Shown piece after piece: positions 11,695 to 23,205 of a stretch of DNA of 64,000 nt (the first letter of the stretch is position 1; each line of letters starts with the position of its first letter). The notes beneath the pieces were generated by a model that saw nothing but the letters and a program-made list of their open reading frames with translations, did not search any database and was not told where the DNA came from. Made by a program: the position numbers and the translations under genes. The DNA comes from Linyphia triangularis. Taxonomy: Eukaryota; Arthropoda; Arachnida; Araneae; Linyphiidae. The stretch is from assembly GCA_963978545.1 (NCBI GenBank), contig OZ021723.1, forward strand, positions 96,357,002 through 96,421,001, read 5' to 3'.

Positions 11695-12083
11695 ATGATA
11701 ACATATTTCATCATTTTAAAATCAGTCAAGTTGGCAATTATATCACGTTTTTTATGACGTAATATTTATCGCCAACTTGGATCACTTTTAAAAGATGGAA
11801 GTATTTTTCGCCAGCGAATAAACATCGTCTGCACTTTTTCTTATTGGAAATTAAAGAGGAGGGGTTTACCACAGAAAATAGAATGCTCTTTATTTGGCAT
11901 GCTAAGACATAGTTGGTAATCCGATTTAGTTCACTCATTAAAAGTTGATTTTTGAAAAGTTTCGGTCATTTTTGGGTCGGCAGACCAGTAAATTCATGAT
12001 ATAATAAAATTTCTCTACATTCCATAAAAAAATCAAAGTGATGTTCAATGGGGTATCTAAACGTGCAGTAGCCTCTCGGGCTA
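11695..12083. repeat. Partial TAG..GAGAGGC inverted-repeat element (family E)
   Basis: Matches the right half of 16387-17050. Shared blocks include CGCCAA-TTGG, TTTTAAAAGAT, CTTTTTCTYATTGRAAAT, TTTCGG, and a terminus GTAGCCTCTCGGGCTA. The left half is missing or unrecognisable. Confidence 0.55.
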
Positions 12084-12589
12084 TTAGGACTTTTGACTAA
12101 ATGTATCTTATTATTAGAACAGTAGGTATGGTAGCAATTCATTTAGCTTCACGGACTAGGCAAAGACAATTAGAGATCACTGTTCACAGCAGATTTGTGT
12201 TTAAATATATTTAAAAAGTTGAAAAAGTTGGCGTAAAAAGTTGAAAAACGAATGCCTTTAACACAGCGTTCTCTTTTCTTGAGCATACCTCGTCGAATAT
12301 CGTTTTTCTTCTTTGCTCAGTTTCACTAACAAGAAAAGAAATTATTAAAATTATCCATAAGTAATATCGCCAAAATCATAATTTTAGCGGAGGATTTTTT
12401 TTTTTTAAAGATCTATACTAGAACTATCGCAAAAAATAACGCCAAACTGTCCACTTCCACTAAATGAATGATGAAAATATAAATACGGTAGATGACATAA
12501 AATCCACGTCAGTATTGTAGTATAATTGAAAGTTGTGCGATGTTCCACCCTCCTAGTTTGTCAACTGTGATATTAATATAATAACTTAC

Positions 12590-12754
12590 GCAAGCATCCG
12601 ACGTTCCCGTCCGCCACGATCTTGTGCAGTCCCCAGTAACCAGGTTCGCATCGGTCGCATCTCAGTCCCCCGACCCCCGTCTTGCATTCGCACTGGCCGG
12701 AGAGTGGGTCGCAGCTCTCTCCGTAAGAACCCAGACGATTGCAGTTGCAAGTGC
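12590..12754 (-). CDS. AGRN: Agrin exon: first laminin-type EGF domain
   Basis: A 165-bp exon between a TTTCAG acceptor and a GTAAGT donor, phase 1 at both ends. It encodes all eight cysteines of one laminin-EGF module, including [20 protein letters not shown] and [15 protein letters not shown]. The [13 protein letters not shown] stretch is very close to the first laminin-EGF repeat of agrin as I know it. Vertebrate agrin has a second such repeat immediately after; no exon for it can be seen between this exon and position 1, so the next intron is probably longer than 12.5 kb. The exon is GC-rich against an AT-rich intron. Confidence 0.93.
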
Positions 12755-12937
12755 CTGAAATCACAGATAAAGAACTATTAGCAATTTATAAGTCTGTATC
12801 TCCACTGCCCAGTGTATTGTATATCGATAAACATCGATGGAGACAGTTCAAAGTAGTGACTTAAGTTCAGGGAGGCACACATGTAATAAGATATTTTACG
12901 AAATAAATTGTTTACGAATATTTAAAAGTATGGGTGG

Positions 12938-13451
12938 ATCCTAGCACATCCCACCTCTTGGCGTCTTTTTGAATTCTCGCCAAACGAGTGGCGATAACAT
13001 CGCCAAATTGGCAACCTAGATGGTTTCTGGAGGAGAACTGTCTATAATCTTATAGTATCTTACGAGGCGCCTATATTTTTACTTGAAGCACCCTTATTTA
13101 TCCATCCTATTTATTCATCTATAATAACAAAACAATGAGTCAGCCCTGCCCTTTTATAGAAGACTACTTAAAATAGGTGTAAAATCTGAAATTTTCAACA
13201 TGAATAGTTTTGACCTTCTAATTTGACTACATGGATTTTATTCGGCAAATCATTAACACGTACCCTCCGCCGGCAAAGGATTAGCAAACATATTTATGGT
13301 AAGTGTTAATTTTTAAAAAAAATATTATTATTATTTCTGGCCTTCAAGTATTGTTTTTTAATTGAAAAATAATAATAATAACAAATATTCAATCAGTAGT
13401 CAACTCGGCGAGATTTCAAATAAGTCGCCAAGAGGTGGGCCCATCTAGGAT
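12938..13451. mobile_element. Inverted-repeat MITE with ATCCTAG ends
   Basis: The left terminus ATCCTAGCACATCCCACCTC continues TTGGCG; the right terminus, CGCCAAGAGGTGGG followed by CCCATCTAGGAT, is its inverted copy. Arms are at least 35 bp with some mismatch. No coding capacity and no clear target duplication. It lies 184 bp beyond the 5' edge of the laminin-EGF exon. Confidence 0.6.
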
Positions 13452-13860
13452 TTTACCATTATTTTTATGTTGCCTTTCATTTAATGAGGGTGGTTGATGA
13501 ACTGCTTCGTGTCGCTTAAATGTTCCGACTCAAGAACACGCAAAAATTTATAAGTTGGATGGCGACATTTTTTTATCTCTAAAAGATAGCCTTCATAATT
13601 ATTTCCATTGTAGTACATCAGGTCCAGTCACTAGGCCTTTAAAATTTAGCCACACTAAATGTCGGAAATCTCATCCTGTTAAAGTTGAAGACATGCACTT
13701 AAAACCTTGTTTATTTCAAAATGTCACCAAGTTGATGGACCTGGGAATAAGCATAGCAAAAGGTGGACTTGAGTATCCAAGTTCTCATTCACTATTTTAT
13801 TTTTAGTCAAAACAAAAACTTTCTGAAGAGTCCCTCTGGAAGGGCTCTCTTGTTCACATT

Positions 13861-14155
13861 TTAAAAAACTTCCATATGAAATTTCCAGACGAATTATGTG
13901 CCTTATGAATTCTTCTTATTATTTATTCTAATTATATATCTTATTAATTCTAAATTTTGTAGATTCAATTTAGAACTGAATTCATTTAAAAAACTTCCAG
14001 ATGAAATTTCCAGACGAATTATGTGCCTTATGAATTCTTCTTATTATTTATTCTAATTATATATCTTATTAATTCCAAATTTTGTAGATTCAATTTAGAA
14101 CTGAATTCATTTAAAAAACTTCCAGATGAAATTTCCAGACGAATTATGTACCTTA
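13861..14155. repeat. Tandem repeat, 125-bp unit, 2.4 copies
   Basis: TTAAAAAACTTCCAKATGAA recurs at 13861, 13986 and 14111, an exact period of 125 bp. The first two units are nearly identical across their length (they include GAATTCTTCTTATTATTTAT), and the third is truncated after about 45 bp. The high identity implies a recent expansion. Confidence 0.85.
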
Positions 14156-14928
14156 TTAAATCTAAAAACACCTTCCAAATTGATACTTTATAATATACTT
14201 CATCTAAAATGTAAAAAACCTAAATATCATAAGGGGATTTACATATTTCTGAAATTCAAATGTCACACGACCCATACTTTGGTTATTAAGAAATTAACTT
14301 TAAATTATGTACTAGTTTTAAATCATACACTATTTCGACGCTAGTCGATAAATTCTACACTTGTTTCAGTTAACATATCCAGACGTATATTGGGACGTAT
14401 TGTGATCTTTACATAACTGTATAGATTTAATCTCTTGAGAAAAGACATACAGGCATACTATAGTAAGAAGTTGCGAAAACACACCTGGAACTTTTGGATA
14501 ATAATCCCTTTGAATTGCTATTTTTCTATAAACAATCGCTTGCATATACCCAAAGGACACACATTATTGTAGTCTATATCAAATATATATCTCTTGCACG
14601 TACCCAATGGACAGAAATTGTTATAGTCTGCCATGGGTTGCATTTTCTTAAATCTCGGATTCGTTGCACAAGTTTTTGATAAAATATTAAAATCAAAATA
14701 TATCTATTTTTCCATTACATTTTTCTGTCATTATAAGGTGTTGCATTATTCTTTGAGGATTTGGATTTGGAGTGAATAAAGTTTCAATCGATGCTGACAC
14801 AGATGCTTCGCCTTGAACTATCGGTAAACAACCCTTGAGAGACGAATAGAAAATATGTATCAATACTCATTTTTATCAGCATGCCAGTTCCATAGGTACA
14901 TTAAAGTGCCATTGGTTGTAGTTGATAC

Positions 14929-15722
14929 TGTTACGAATTTCTATACAGTTTTAAATATTTCGTAGCATTAATTATGTAAAAAGAAAAATTTATGTACATT
15001 TCGCATAAGTTAGTGCAAGAGTTTGTCTTTACTTCGCTTTCCTGCAATGCGTCTCTTCCCTAATAGCACACATCCTCCCAGGGAGGTCCCTGGGAAGTCA
15101 TTCGTAGTCCCGGGGATGAGTGGGGACTTCCTAGGGACCTCCCTGGGAGGATGTGTGCTATTAGGGTTATGCTTGAAAACGAGTTTTACAGAGATAATGC
15201 TAGAAAACGAGTTTTACAAGGAGCAGGCCATTTAACAATATGGTTAATGGCAACCTCGCCAAGTTGGCGAGATAGAGTCAAGTTTGCGAGATAGAGCCAA
15301 ATTTGCTACAATTTGGCGACATTTTCGGTCCCCATGTACCTGTATAGGGCTTTTCGACTGCGATCTGTAAAATTCACCAAATTTCTATCCCTAGAAGATT
15401 CGCGTAGGAAGCTTTCCTATATAAGGCCAATAGAAGGTTGACTTAGTAGTTAGTTGTCTGTCATCGAGCATTCAGAGGAGTTCCGAAAGTGAACTGTATT
15501 ACATTGTCTTTTGCGACGATTTTAGCAGTTGTGTATCTAGTTTTTAACTGCTGTTTGTGCTCCATTGTTGTGTAAAGAGCTGTAGTGAGTCTATTAGAAC
15601 GGAAAGTTCCGGAGTAAAAAAATAAAAGAATCTGAAAAATAAAAGACGAGTTACATCGGAATAAATTTCTTCAAGTTTTAATCTGCTTTGGCTTCAAGTC
15701 TTTCGAACCCATCCACGCAACA
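14929..15722 (+). repeat. Solo LTR (family S) with a nested hairpin
   Basis: It starts TGTTACGAATT and ends CCACGCAACA, and is the same sequence as the minus-strand copy at 59241-59911. It carries promoter-like TTCCTATATAAGG at about 15412 and AATAAA at about 15660. No internal Gag/Pol region is present on either side, so it is probably a solo LTR left by LTR-LTR recombination. Flanks ATAC / ATAT are only a near-match for a 4-bp duplication. It is longer than the other copy because of the palindromic insert at 15058-15166. Confidence 0.7.
15058..15166. mobile_element. 109-bp near-perfect hairpin inserted in a solo LTR
   Basis: CCCTAATAGCACACATCCTC continues to CCCAGGGAGG and is mirrored by CCTCCCTGGGAGGATGTGTG through CTATTAGGG. 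Arms are about 44 bp with very few mismatches, around a short spacer. The sister LTR at 59241-59911 lacks this segment at the homologous point, which shows it is an insertion. It is too small to code. Confidence 0.75.
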
Positions 15723-16386
15723 ATATGAAATGCTAACGATAGTTTGGAATGATTGGACGTTATTGTTAATCTATATTTATAAAACTTAGTGTTTGTACGT
15801 CTGCAATCTATACTAATCCTTTGTCCTTGGAGGGATGAAATTCGGCACATAGTAGCAATGGTACATGGAAATGATTGAGGTTAGTTTTTCAAATTCAATT
15901 AAAAATAATTTTTATTAAAATATTATCACATTTGTATAAGAAAATTACATGGAATGGTAACCGCATATTTATAATACATCAAAATAAAACAAAATTTATT
16001 TTAATGTGTCCACCTAATTTTTCTGATTATTTTATGTATTATAATCTTCTGTCTGATTAGCAGTTTGAATCTTATTGTAATATATTTCCATAAATTGAAT
16101 ACCAATCAACACCGTAAACCAGTTCTTCTCAATTGAGGATATTTGAAGTGTTCTGATTTGGATAATGAATTTAAACAGAAAAGGCAAACCAAGCACAATA
16201 GACAGTTTGGCAAATAATAGTTTTATTGAAATGAAGGATTGCATTTTACTGAGAAATTTTTTTAATCATTGCGACATTTTCGTAAAAATTCCAGAAATAA
16301 AAGGGCAGTGATAAGTGCGAGGTATAGCTCATATGCTATTAAGAGACCAACGCAAACACATTATAACAAATGCGATGTATAAGGGA
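15723..16386. other. AT-rich intron, nothing recognised
   Basis: The short open frames at 15875 and 16032 (reverse) are on opposite strands of AT-rich sequence, with no recognisable domain. Confidence 0.4.
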
Positions 16387-17050
16387 TAGACTGAGAGGCA
16401 ACTGCAATTTTTGGACCCCATCGAACATTATTCTAAATTTTTTATAGAAATTGGAGAAGAGTGAGTAGATTACGAATCCACTGGTCTGCCGTGGCAAAAA
16501 TGGCCGAAACTGGTCAAAAATCGACTTTCAATAAGTTGAACTAAATCCAATTGCGAAATGCTCCATACCTTGCCAAAGAAGGAGAATTTTTTGTTTGTTT
16601 GGTTACCCTCACTCTTTAATTTTCAATTAGGATGGTTGCAGACGATTCGGATGTGTGTATATGACTTACTTGCATCTTTCACAAATGAGACAAATTGGCA
16701 ATAAACATTACGTCACTGATGACGTAACTGATGTCGCCAATTTGGCTTATTTTTAAAAGATACAAGTTTTCCGAGCCAGAGATCAGAAATAGTTTGCGCT
16801 TTTTCTCATTGAAAATCAAAATGCAGTGGGTTGACTTACGTAAAAGTTTGTTCTCTTTTTGGCAAGTTAGGACATATTTGGCAATATGATTTTAGTTCAA
16901 CTCATTCCAAGTCGATTTTGGATCAGTTTCGGCAGTTTTTGCCACGGTAGACCAGTGGATTCGTAATCTACTCACTTTTCTCAAATTTCTATAAAAAATT
17001 TAGAATGATGTTCGATGGGGTCCAAAAATTGCAGTTGCCTCTCGGACTAG
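16387..17050. mobile_element. Inverted-repeat element with TAG..GAGAGGCAACTGC ends (family E)
   Basis: The left end, GAGAGGCAACTGCAATTTTT and on through GGACCCCATCGAAC, is repeated inverted at the right end, GATGGGGTCCAAAAATTGCA then GTTGCCTCTC. Inner pairs also match, such as GTAGATTACGAATCCACTGG against CCAGTGGATTCGTAATCTAC. The arms extend roughly 170 bp with interruptions. TAG flanks both termini. A half copy is at 11695-12083. There is no transposase. Confidence 0.75.
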
Positions 17051-17555
17051 GAATAATCGAGTCCGCCATACTAATGAATAGCACAGTGCGTCCATTGACA
17101 GAAAATTTCAATCTACAATCGAATGCATATTTTTGTTATTTATTTTTTATTATTCCAGAAGTGATGTTAGGCTACTAAGTCCAATACCTCTTTTGAGATT
17201 TCTCACTTCCTCCCAACCTTAATTTAGTCATCATAGTGAATTTGAATTCTTTATGTTTCACTTGCGATCCTTCCACTCTAATAGATTTCAAAAAATGCAA
17301 AACATTTGTTTCGTGTGAACATTTCTATGATTTTCAACGAGTCGCCAACAACGAGGGTTCATGCAGCCCAGTTTCATATATTTTTTCCAAGAGCTGTTTC
17401 AACGTCAGTTTTTCATCATTTAACATCAGTACAATGAATGCGAGCTTACTGAAATAGAATTTATAAACTTAAACTGCATCTTACTTAAGTTTACTGTACA
17501 GTAAATTTTGAAATGGTATTCGGGAAAACTGTTTGAATTAAATTTCTCTTTCATG

Positions 17556-18288
17556 TTAAGGCGTCTTTTCACTTTAGGCAACTCGAAAATAGGCTATTTT
17601 CGTGATTTTTTTTCGAGGATTTTTGCAAACAATTATGGGATAAAATGGATCCTATATAATAAACACATCTTTCAAGTACAAGAAAAAATTTATTTTTTAT
17701 TTTTTTGAACAATTATTATAATAAAACAGTAGCATCGAAAAACCCGTGTAGAAATGTAATGTTCGTGGCTTGTTGAGGAAATTTCGGAAACTATCCGGCC
17801 GATTGTCATGAAATTTGAATGACATATTCTTCATAGTTATGGCTATAGCGCATATCATCAGATTTTGGAAATTTTGATTTGAAGTATTTTTTTTTTTACA
17901 AAAAACTGCAAAAAAACGCGTTTTTTTTTTTACTTTTTCGAAAAACGTGCACCATTTTGTTATTTTCGCGAATATCAAAAATCTGATGATATGCGCTATA
18001 GCCATAACTATGAAGAATTTGTCATTCAAATTTCATGACAATCGACCGGATAGTTTCCGAAATTTCATCAACAAGCCACGAACATTACATTTCTACACGG
18101 GTTTTTCGATGCTACTGTTTTATTATAATAATTGTTCAAAAAAATAAAAAAATAAAATTTTCTTGTACTTGAAAGATGTGCTTATTATATAGGATCCATT
18201 TTATCCCATAATTGTTTGCAAAAATCCTCGAAAAAAAATCGTGAAAATAGCCTATTTTCGAGATGCCTAAAGTGAGAAGACGCCTTAA
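17556..18288. mobile_element. 725-bp near-perfect palindrome flanked by TTAA
   Basis: TTAA at 17556-17559 and 18285-18288 brackets two inverted arms of about 315 bp. They begin GGCGTCTTTTCACTTTAGG and end CCTAAAGTGAGAAGACGCC. Many 20-mers match between arms, for example TGATATGCGCTATAGCCATA against its complement. The centre (about 17880-17965) is a poly-T/A-rich spacer. Open frames on both strands here are mirror images of one another, not genes. TTAA duplication suggests piggyBac-type mobilisation, but the usual CCC/GGG terminus is absent, so the superfamily is uncertain. Confidence 0.8.
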
Positions 18289-18308
18289 GAAGTTAATAAA
18301 GTAGGTTA

Positions 18309-19039
18309 TTAAGGGGGTCCGGTACCGAAAATAAAAAAAAACTTTATTTATATACAATTTTATGTCAAAAATTTATTTTATGTATGAGATACTATTTATA
18401 TATCTTTGAGAAAATGTTTTTTTAAATATTGTGTTTTATTATTTAAAAAAAAATTTAAAAACCAAGTAAAATCCATAATAATTGATGTTAGCGTATTTTG
18501 ATATAAGTCAAGAAAAAATCATTGTTTTTTGAAAGTGAAAGCTTTCTGTAATACATAATTATATAAAGAGAATTTTGTCTTCACAGAATTTTGATAGGTG
18601 AATTAAAAAAAAATTAAAAAAATTCTCAAAGTTAAAATATTGAAATTTTTGCTTTTTTTTAGGTTATCTTTTACGCTAAATGTTATATTTTAAAACAGAA
18701 TTAAAAAAACAAAATTCCGTGAAGACAAAATATTTAAAACTATATAAATTAAATGCTCCAAAAATTTGAATAGTCAATTGTTAATGGTTCTGGAGATATA
18801 TCGATTTGAATATGCAACATCTGTGAAAAACAGTAGTGCTCGAAAAACGCACTTTAAGCAGACGCTTCAATGTGTTACTGCCATTAGTGATGTTTAAATC
18901 ACGGGTAATTTTGTGGCGTTCTAATCACCGGAGGAATAAGATAAAAACATCATTCTCTTTAGGAGTGTGTGAACTATTTTTTAAAATCAGAAACAAAATT
19001 TGGGATTTTTGAAGAAATTTTGGTACTGGACCCCCTTAA
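18309..19039. mobile_element. TTAA-flanked MITE with GGGGGTCC ends (family B)
   Basis: TTAAGGGGGTCCGGTACC at the left and GGTACTGGACCCCCTTAA at the right form a terminal inverted repeat inside a TTAA duplication. The interior is AT-rich and noncoding. It starts 20 bp after the palindrome ends. Confidence 0.75.
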
Positions 19040-19186
19040 GGTAGGGTTACTTAGTATAAAGTTAGTTATCAGATGATTTATGGTAACAAAAGGAATAAAA
19101 TATACGATATCATTGGAAGCGGGGCAAATATTTACAGTTATTTCATTTCTTAGATTTATTAGACAATAATGGGAGTTAAATAATTT

Positions 19187-19914
19187 TTAAGAGGATCTGG
19201 GACTCAAAATTCTAAAATCTTTATTTATAGAATTATTTTTCAGAAATTTTTTATGCAGTAATATATGATGCTTTGAAACTTTAAAAACTGTTTTAAATTT
19301 TCAAATTTAAAAATTATTATTATTTTTTTTTAACTAGAAAAACTTCAAAATTTTGATATTTCCTAAATTTGATATATCTAAAAAAACATTAAAAAAAAAA
19401 ATCCCTTCATTTTTGCATAAAACTACTTTTTATAATTCATATCAAAAATTTTCTTAGTGATTTTTCAATAAAGTAATAAGAAAAAATTAAGAAAAAATAT
19501 TTTGTGCAAAAACTGTATAAAATCTATAGTATGCTAAGCTTCAAAAGATTTTTTAAAAAATTTTAAACAAAAAAACTTAATACATGCAGACACATTAAAG
19601 AAATATGTATGAAAAATAATTGTGGAAAGTTTCATAGATTTATAACAAGTAGTCTTTAAGTTGTATCAATTTAAACTCAAAAAAGGGACAAAATGCCATC
19701 ATCGAGCAAAACAGTTTCGAAGTTTCAAGATAGCATGTCTGAGATACAGTTGTCATGTAACAAAAACTTAAATATGTCAAGTTCTACTAAAAGTAGAAAC
19801 AAAATTGTTATGCCATTTTGTTAAAAAATATTTGAATTATTTTTTACAATAATACATTTTTTTTTTTTTTTTTTTTTTTGTATTTTAAAAATTTTGTGTC
19901 CCAGACCCCGTTAA
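19187..19914. mobile_element. TTAA-flanked MITE with CTGGGAC ends (family C)
   Basis: TTAAGAGGATCTGGGACTCA at the left is mirrored by TGTCCCAGACCCCGTTAA at the right. The interior has long A/T runs, including a T run at 19857-19879, and no coding sequence. Its length (728 bp) is close to those of its two neighbours. Confidence 0.7.
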
Positions 19915-20070
19915 GTTTTTCAGATGGTTTTTTACATTAAATTTAAAGTATGAAAAAATACCACATTATTAGAAAAACATATCTTACACATTATTATTTT
20001 TATTTATTTTTTAATTTTATTTTAACTCATCCTCAAAACAATGATTCAAACATAGCCATTCATTACTATA

Positions 20071-20832
20071 CAGGGTGGTTATAAACTAACTTTGCCGATT
20101 TATGGAGCTCTAGCTTCCATTCCGTTCAACCGATCAAGATGCGATATCAGGTATAGTTATTCAGAGGTATGAGCTCAGGATTCTGTAAATGGCAAGAAAA
20201 TGGCGCTGACAGTTATGGTCATAGTTACAGAAAATCGATATTTTCGAATGGCAACACCTACTTTTTTCAATCGCAAAATGCTCAGCGCATGCGAAAACAT
20301 TACAGAGGGTTGGAACGGTAAGTGTATCACAAAAAAAAGACACGTTATGCCCACAGAAAAAACAGCTCTGAGAATGGCCAACAGAAACACGATCTGGGCA
20401 CACGGAGTCCTTTCGCAAGATATCCAGCTTAGAAAGTCGATAAAATTGCCTGTGATGGCACCCATGTGAACTTGGCTTCTGTCTTATGCAAATATCCACC
20501 GTAGATCCCAATCGTGTTTTTATTCGCAGTTCGTAAAACTATTTTTGTGCGTGCACAACGAGTCCGTTTTTTGTGTTACACGTACCGTTCCAACGCTCTT
20601 TAGGGTTTTCGCATGCGCTGAACAATTTCTGATTGAAAAAAGTTGGTGTTGTCTTTCGAAAGTTTCGAGTTTCTGTAACTATAACAGTAACCGTGAGCGC
20701 CATTTTGTTGCCATTCACAGACTCCAGAGCTCATACCTCTGAATAACTATACCTGAAATCGCATTTCGATCGGTATTACGGAGCGGAAGCTAGAGGTCGA
20801 TATATCGGCAAAGTTATTTTATGACCACCCTG
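20071..20832. mobile_element. CAGGGTGG foldback MITE, TA-flanked, copy 1
   Basis: The element begins CAGGGTGGTTATAAACTAAC and ends in ATGACCACCCTG, with TA on both sides (20069-20070 and 20833-20834). Long inner arms also pair: GTATAGTTATTCAGAGGTAT against ATACCTCTGAATAACTATAC, and the AAAATGGCGCT block against AGCGCCATTTT. A second copy of nearly the same length lies at 51969-52729. Open frames on both strands are products of the foldback. A TA target and these ends would fit a Tc1/mariner-mobilised MITE (inference). Confidence 0.8.
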
Positions 20833-22489
20833 TATTACTCGATATAAAATTATGCATTGTAAAATTAGTTTTCACTGTAATTTATATTTATCTTTATCGT
20901 AAGACATTTTCAGAATACTTTAAAAGCTTTTCTAAAATTATATTAATTTATTATTTACTCAATTGATTATGACGTTTTTAGCTCTTCAAGTATTTAATTA
21001 TTAAAGCTATTTAAGTTGGAATAATTATAATAAACCCAACATATTCCCTCGAATTTTAGATTAATGAACTCAATTTAAATTTTAAATAAAAAAATTATTT
21101 AAACAAGCACATGTGAATAATTAGTACTGTTATTTTAATACATCGTTTTTTTTTTTTTTTTTTTTTTTGTTTCTTAATTTAAACGGGACGATGTATAATA
21201 TAACATTTCTCAACTGAGAATACAGCTTAATTAAACTAATTTCCAGTGTAATTTTTTTTATTTTATAAAACTTATCATTAGAAATTTTTGAAGTGCTTAA
21301 ATTGCCTTTCTATGAAGTTATTTAAAAAAAAAAGAGTTTTTTTATTCACATATTAAAACTGCAGTGATTACAAAACTCTCAAGACCAGATAAGCGATATA
21401 CTTAAATGTTATTAAGCTCTCCTTTTTTTTTAAAAAAAACTTCTATTACTTTAGTTTATTTAGCAGGGTTTTCTAAGCGCTAAGCAGTTGCTAAAATATT
21501 GCAATTAAAAAATATTCTCTTACGAACTAACGCTTCTATTCATTAGAGTCTCATATTCTGCATACATTAATGTGATTAAATAGGATAAAAAATACAGAGG
21601 TAGAGTTATGCCTCTGATAAGCATTAAATCGGCCATGCACTTGCGAAAATATCTACTGCACTCGTAAATTACACATGCTTTTAATTAAGTTTCAGCTTCA
21701 CGCCTTTGTTTTTTTTTATAATTCGTGCAATATTCAGACGAGTCATTATATTCATGGCCTATTTTTATCAGCTTGTCATCTCATATTTTGGATTTTTATT
21801 TTTTTTTATTTTGTCATAGAAAGATTACTGCAGAAAACAATTTCCAATGTATTTTTTTATATTTTGAAGGGGCGCTAATGAAGAAAATTAATTTTTACTA
21901 AGAATATTTTCTATTGTATTTTTTTTTCTGTTTATTGTGCTCAACATTCAAAACACACTTTATTTCAGTAAATTGGAGACTAGGAAATATAAATGCAAAT
22001 GTTGATTGCGAGCATCTTCATAAAACATTTTAGTACGACTTGAATGGTGATTAATTGAAATAACGATTTTAGAACAGATTGAGGAAAACATAAAACATTT
22101 CATCTGTAAAACATGACTATTTTTAGGCCTATCTAAGAGCACTGCAGTGTTCTGCCTCCAAGTCCGATGTCAAAGAGGCAAACATGCAAGTGTATATTAT
22201 GTTGATAGAGTTTAGGCCCGTTTTCGACACCTCATACCTCAGCTTCTATTATAACTAGAACCCTGATTCTTTTTTGCATCATGTTGCCCCGGGATATACA
22301 ACGTAATTGTTAACATTGAAAAAGGGAACTTGATAAAAAAAAGTCCTTTGAAAATCGCCGAAGTCTTCTTCTCCTTCTGATTCTTTTGGGTTATGACCAA
22401 AATTTTAGCCAGGGCTACAGCCAAAATTATTTGATGATTTGCACCATTCTTTTTTGTTATTCTTATTTAATGATTTTACCTCATTATTT

Positions 22490-22770
22490 CCTTATTCTTC
22501 TCAGCTTTTTTAGAGGAAGTGCCTTCTGTATGATTTGATGGGTAGGAGGCTTTGTAAACCCCCCCCCCTCCCGGAAATGATCCCTATGCTTGGGAATTTC
22601 AGTCTGAACTATAGCTTAAACGTTTTAATATATTCAGACCATTCCTTTTTTATTTCTCTCGGATAAATTAGCGGAAGTGTTTTTTGTTTGAATTAATGCG
22701 TAAGAGGGTCTGTACCCCCCAGAAATGATCCCGGAAGTTGGGAAATTTAGCCCGGGTAATAACTGATTAA
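22490..22770. repeat. Diverged tandem duplication of about 140 bp
   Basis: Two successive segments share the order AGNGGAAGTG, TGATTTGATGNGTANGAGG or TGAATTAATGCGTAAGAGGG, a C run, GAAATGATCCC, and GGGAAATTTAG or GGGAATTTCAG. The units are diverged and differ in the C-run length. Confidence 0.55.
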
Positions 22771-23094
22771 AACGGGTCAATGGATTTCGGTTATTCACCT
22801 TTCGCTCAATTTCAATAATATACTTTAATACTTTAAGTTGAACTATCGAAACGGTGTAATTAGAAAAAATATAAAAATTACTTATTTTTCAAATAAATTG
22901 CATGTTTATCAATGCTCTGAAAACAGGTGTTTTAACTTTCACTTATAAAATCACTTTCAGTTTAAAATAACGTTTTCTAGGTGTCTGGTCGGATTTGTAC
23001 CACGCACCTTCTGGTCACTAGCCTGTATCTTATTGAATCTACTACTAAAGCTTGCTGAATTTCTCTTAAAATAAAAACAATTCTTATATTTCAG

Positions 23095-23205
23095 ACTAAT
23101 AATGCGAAAGACTAATAATGATTTCTAATAATGATTCTAATAATGAGGCTAATAATGATTTCTAATAATGATTCTAATAATAAGACTAATAATGATTTCT
23201 AATGC
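23095..23205. repeat. Short tandem repeat, TAATAATGATT-type
   Basis: Alternating TTTCTAATAATGATTCTAAT units with small variations, about four to five copies. Noncoding. Confidence 0.75.

Noticed and set aside
17697..18147. Two open frames (110 aa and 66 aa) with nearly the same peptide on opposite strands
   Set aside because: They are mirror readings of the palindrome at 17556-18288, not a duplicated gene.
20161..20742. Several 65-116 aa open frames on both strands
   Set aside because: All lie in the CAGGGTGG foldback. The peptides come from inverted arms and have no domain.
23095..23205. Short regularly repeated units as a possible CRISPR-like array
   Set aside because: The units are AT-rich, contiguous and without unique spacers; this is a simple tandem repeat in a eukaryotic intron.
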